From Streptococcus mitis SK579 (GTDB taxonomy: Bacteria > Bacillota > Bacilli > Lactobacillales > Streptococcaceae), in the NCBI RefSeq assembly GCF_000257905.1, contig NZ_AJJL01000018.1, forward strand, positions 1-37,127: DNA of 37,127 nucleotides, given 5' to 3'. The notes beneath the pieces are model-generated. The model had not been told where the DNA came from and ran no database searches. It was given only the letters and a program-made list of their open reading frames with translations. Each line of letters begins with the position of its first letter. Within the stretch, counting starts at the first letter, position 1. This document shows positions 35,854 through 37,127 of the stretch, in pieces. Both the position numbers and the translations under genes were made by a program.

Positions 35854-35882
35854 ATGTTATCACACTTTCTTCATTTTTGCAA
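35854..35882 (-). promoter_or_regulatory. rpmB promoter
   Basis: Minus strand TTGCAA (35877-35882), 17 nt, TAACAT (35854-35859). Confidence 0.7.
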
Positions 35883-35900
35883 GGGAATTGGAAGATTTTT

Positions 35901-36575
35901 TTATTTAACGTAGACAATTCCCAATTTCCCAAAGGCCACATCTCCACGGATAATCAAGGTTTTACTTGTTTGAGCTAGAGAAGTATCTGCCTTGGCTACA
36001 CCACAGAAAGTTTCCACCTTCAAATCAACTCTCCAATGTTGGGGAACATAGATAACTGCATTGCCAAAACCAACTTCCACTTTCAGGGTTGCGCTATCTC
36101 CTAAAATCTCTGCATTGTCATAATATATCTTGGCATTGCCAAAACCAACTTCTACTTGGTCGTCTACCAATTCTTGATTTTGCTTGTAGAAAGTCCCAGT
36201 CCCAAAAGCAACTTCCTTATCTGTTAGAATGGTCTTTTTACCATCATACCACCATTTTTTCCCGTTCCAAGTCCTGTTAGAGTGAGTGAGTGCGCTGACA
36301 CCCATTACAATTAAAATACTAGCCCAAATAAGTGAAACAGGAGATAGCTGAATCCAATCATAAAAAAGATTCACTATATTTAATGCTATTAATGCTAAAA
36401 AAGTGGCACTTGTCCAATGATGCCTAAGGGAAGATTCTATTGCCTTATAAAAAAGAAAAGCAATAAAGATGAAGGGAGAATACTTAGTCTCCAAGGATGG
36501 GACACCATAATGTCCCTGTAATAAAATCCATGCTGCCAATACTAGCAACACAATACCAAATGCTTTCTTTTTCAT
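35901..36575 (-). CDS. LiaF-like membrane protein
   Basis: A 224-residue protein with about four N-terminal membrane segments (residues 5-100) and a C-terminal repetitive beta domain (about 110-224). That domain has KVEVGFGNAVIYVPQHWRVD and ends in GDVAFGKLGIVYVK, as in the LiaF/YvqF (DUF2154) family, which restrains the LiaRS cell-envelope stress system. Here it is paired with a LytTR regulator instead of LiaRS. Its ATG lies four bases after the LytTR stop, so it is a likely membrane partner or inhibitor of that regulator. This is inference from gene order and from known LytTR-plus-membrane-inhibitor pairs such as HdrRM. Confidence 0.8.
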   Translation of the reverse strand: MKKKAFGIVLLVLAAWILLQGHYGVPSLETKYSPFIFIAFLFYKAIESSLRHHWTSATFLALIALNIVNLFYDWIQLSPVSLIWASILIVMGVSALTHSNRTWNGKKWWYDGKKTILTDKEVAFGTGTFYKQNQELVDDQVEVGFGNAKIYYDNAEILGDSATLKVEVGFGNAVIYVPQHWRVDLKVETFCGVAKADTSLAQTSKTLIIRGDVAFGKLGIVYVK

Positions 36576-36579
36576 CTTG

Positions 36580-37026
36580 TTACCTCATGTTTCTTAGATT
36601 TTCTTTTAGGAGAGATTGATAATGCCGTGAGACATGAACCTCCTTGTGGGTCTGATAAAAGGAAATGGTGCCCGTTCCTGAAAAGGACTTATCCACCGAA
36701 TAGACTTGCCGAATATTAGCGATAGTTGACTTGGATACCCGACTAAAATAGCGAGGAAGGATAGCCTCTAACTCATAGAGTTTAAGCCGAACCTCGTAGG
36801 CATCTTTCTGGGTATGGGCATAAATCTTGCTACCTTCTGTCTCAAAGAAGAGAATTTCCGACAAGTCCAGATAATATTCACCTGTTCCCTTGTAAAAAAT
36901 CAACCTAGGAGACTTGGACTCTTGCAAGAGACGCTGCAAATCCGCAATCTCATCTGTCAAGGCCGCTGCCTTGATGACAATTTCAGTTTCCTCTAAATTG
37001 CTGTCAATTTCAATTCGTAACTTCAT
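36580..37026 (-). CDS. LytTR-family DNA-binding regulator
   Basis: A 148-residue transcription regulator without a receiver domain. A short N-terminal part (about 1-48, with QRLLQESKS) precedes a full LytTR domain (about 48-146). Key stretches are YYLDLSEILFFETEGSKIYAHT, RYFSRVSKSTIANIRQV and HKEVHVSRHYQSLLKENL. Lack of a receiver domain means it is not a standard response regulator. Such LytTR proteins are usually controlled by a membrane protein encoded next door, here the LiaF-like gene. ATG at 37026 has AAAGGAGATGGA. Two direct repeats upstream suggest autoregulation. Confidence 0.9.
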   Translation of the reverse strand: MKLRIEIDSNLEETEIVIKAAALTDEIADLQRLLQESKSPRLIFYKGTGEYYLDLSEILFFETEGSKIYAHTQKDAYEVRLKLYELEAILPRYFSRVSKSTIANIRQVYSVDKSFSGTGTISFYQTHKEVHVSRHYQSLLKENLRNMR

Positions 37027-37046
37027 TCCATCTCCTTTCTGACTCT

Positions 37047-37075
37047 ACTATATCAAAGCCAAAATAAGAAAACAA
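37047..37075 (-). promoter_or_regulatory. Promoter of the LytTR-LiaF-like pair
   Basis: Minus strand TTGTTT (37070-37075), 17 nt, TATAGT (37047-37052). Confidence 0.7.
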
Positions 37076-37085
37076 GAGCAAAAAA

Positions 37086-37115
37086 GCAAGTGGTTACTTT
37101 AGGTACGTAAGTGGT
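37086..37115 (-). promoter_or_regulatory. LytTR-type direct-repeat operator
   Basis: Minus strand ACCACTTAC (37107-37115) and ACCACTTGC (37086-37094) are direct repeats with a period of 21 bp, that is 12 bp between them, ending 10 bp upstream of the -35 box. LytTR regulators bind paired 9-bp direct repeats with about two helical turns between them. Position and spacing suggest activation by the LytTR protein encoded just downstream. Confidence 0.7.
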
Positions 37116-37127
37116 TCTAGGACCGCC

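Overview
The window is a piece of a low-GC Gram-positive chromosome from the Streptococcus mitis/oralis/pneumoniae group. The protein families, a pyruvate formate-lyase, a CodY-like box at ilvB and three BOX elements (the repeat typical of pneumococcus and its close relatives) point there. No tRNA, rRNA, CRISPR array, prophage or intact insertion sequence was seen. Most genes lie on the minus strand. The plus-strand genes are trkA-trkH, dinB and the glnHP-glnQ pair.

Layout. 1-950: rplM-rpsI ribosomal operon (rpsI cut by the window edge) with a leader RNA. 1000-3170: NatAB-type ABC exporter. 3315-7650: pheS - GNAT - pheT behind a T-box. 7656-10180: ribU, a PAP2 phosphatase, a ParB-fold protein and a GNAT enzyme behind an FMN riboswitch with an enlarged variable arm. 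10196-10860: trmL behind an attenuator-like leader. 10892-15113: an ECF transporter (T, double ATPase, S component) with a SAM-hydrolase-family gene; a BOX element and a hairpin split this group. 15182-18106: TrkA-TrkH potassium uptake. 18111-18421: a BOX between convergent terminators. 18448-22222: pfl, with a catabolite-repression site, divergent from dinB, which ends in a BOX. 22224-25059: uppP and a secreted DUF2207 membrane protein. 25088-27498: a glutamine-type amino-acid importer. 27554-28566: a small HTH-like gene and a decayed region. 28592-33307: ilvBNC and ilvA for branched-chain amino acids. 33375-35591: fakA and an Asp23 protein. 35607-35882: rpmB. 35901-37115: a LytTR regulator with a LiaF-like membrane partner and a paired operator.

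How it works together. The window is rich in RNA-level control: an L13 leader, a T-box, an FMN riboswitch, the trmL leader and possibly a trkA leader hairpin. DNA-level control is visible as a cre site at pfl, a CodY box at ilvB and LytTR-type direct repeats at the right edge. Most genes are core metabolism. The least explained parts are the LytTR/LiaF-like module, the ECF/SAM-hydrolase group, the trmL leader, the expanded riboswitch arm, the ParB-fold/GNAT pair and the decayed locus with a near-ideal promoter.
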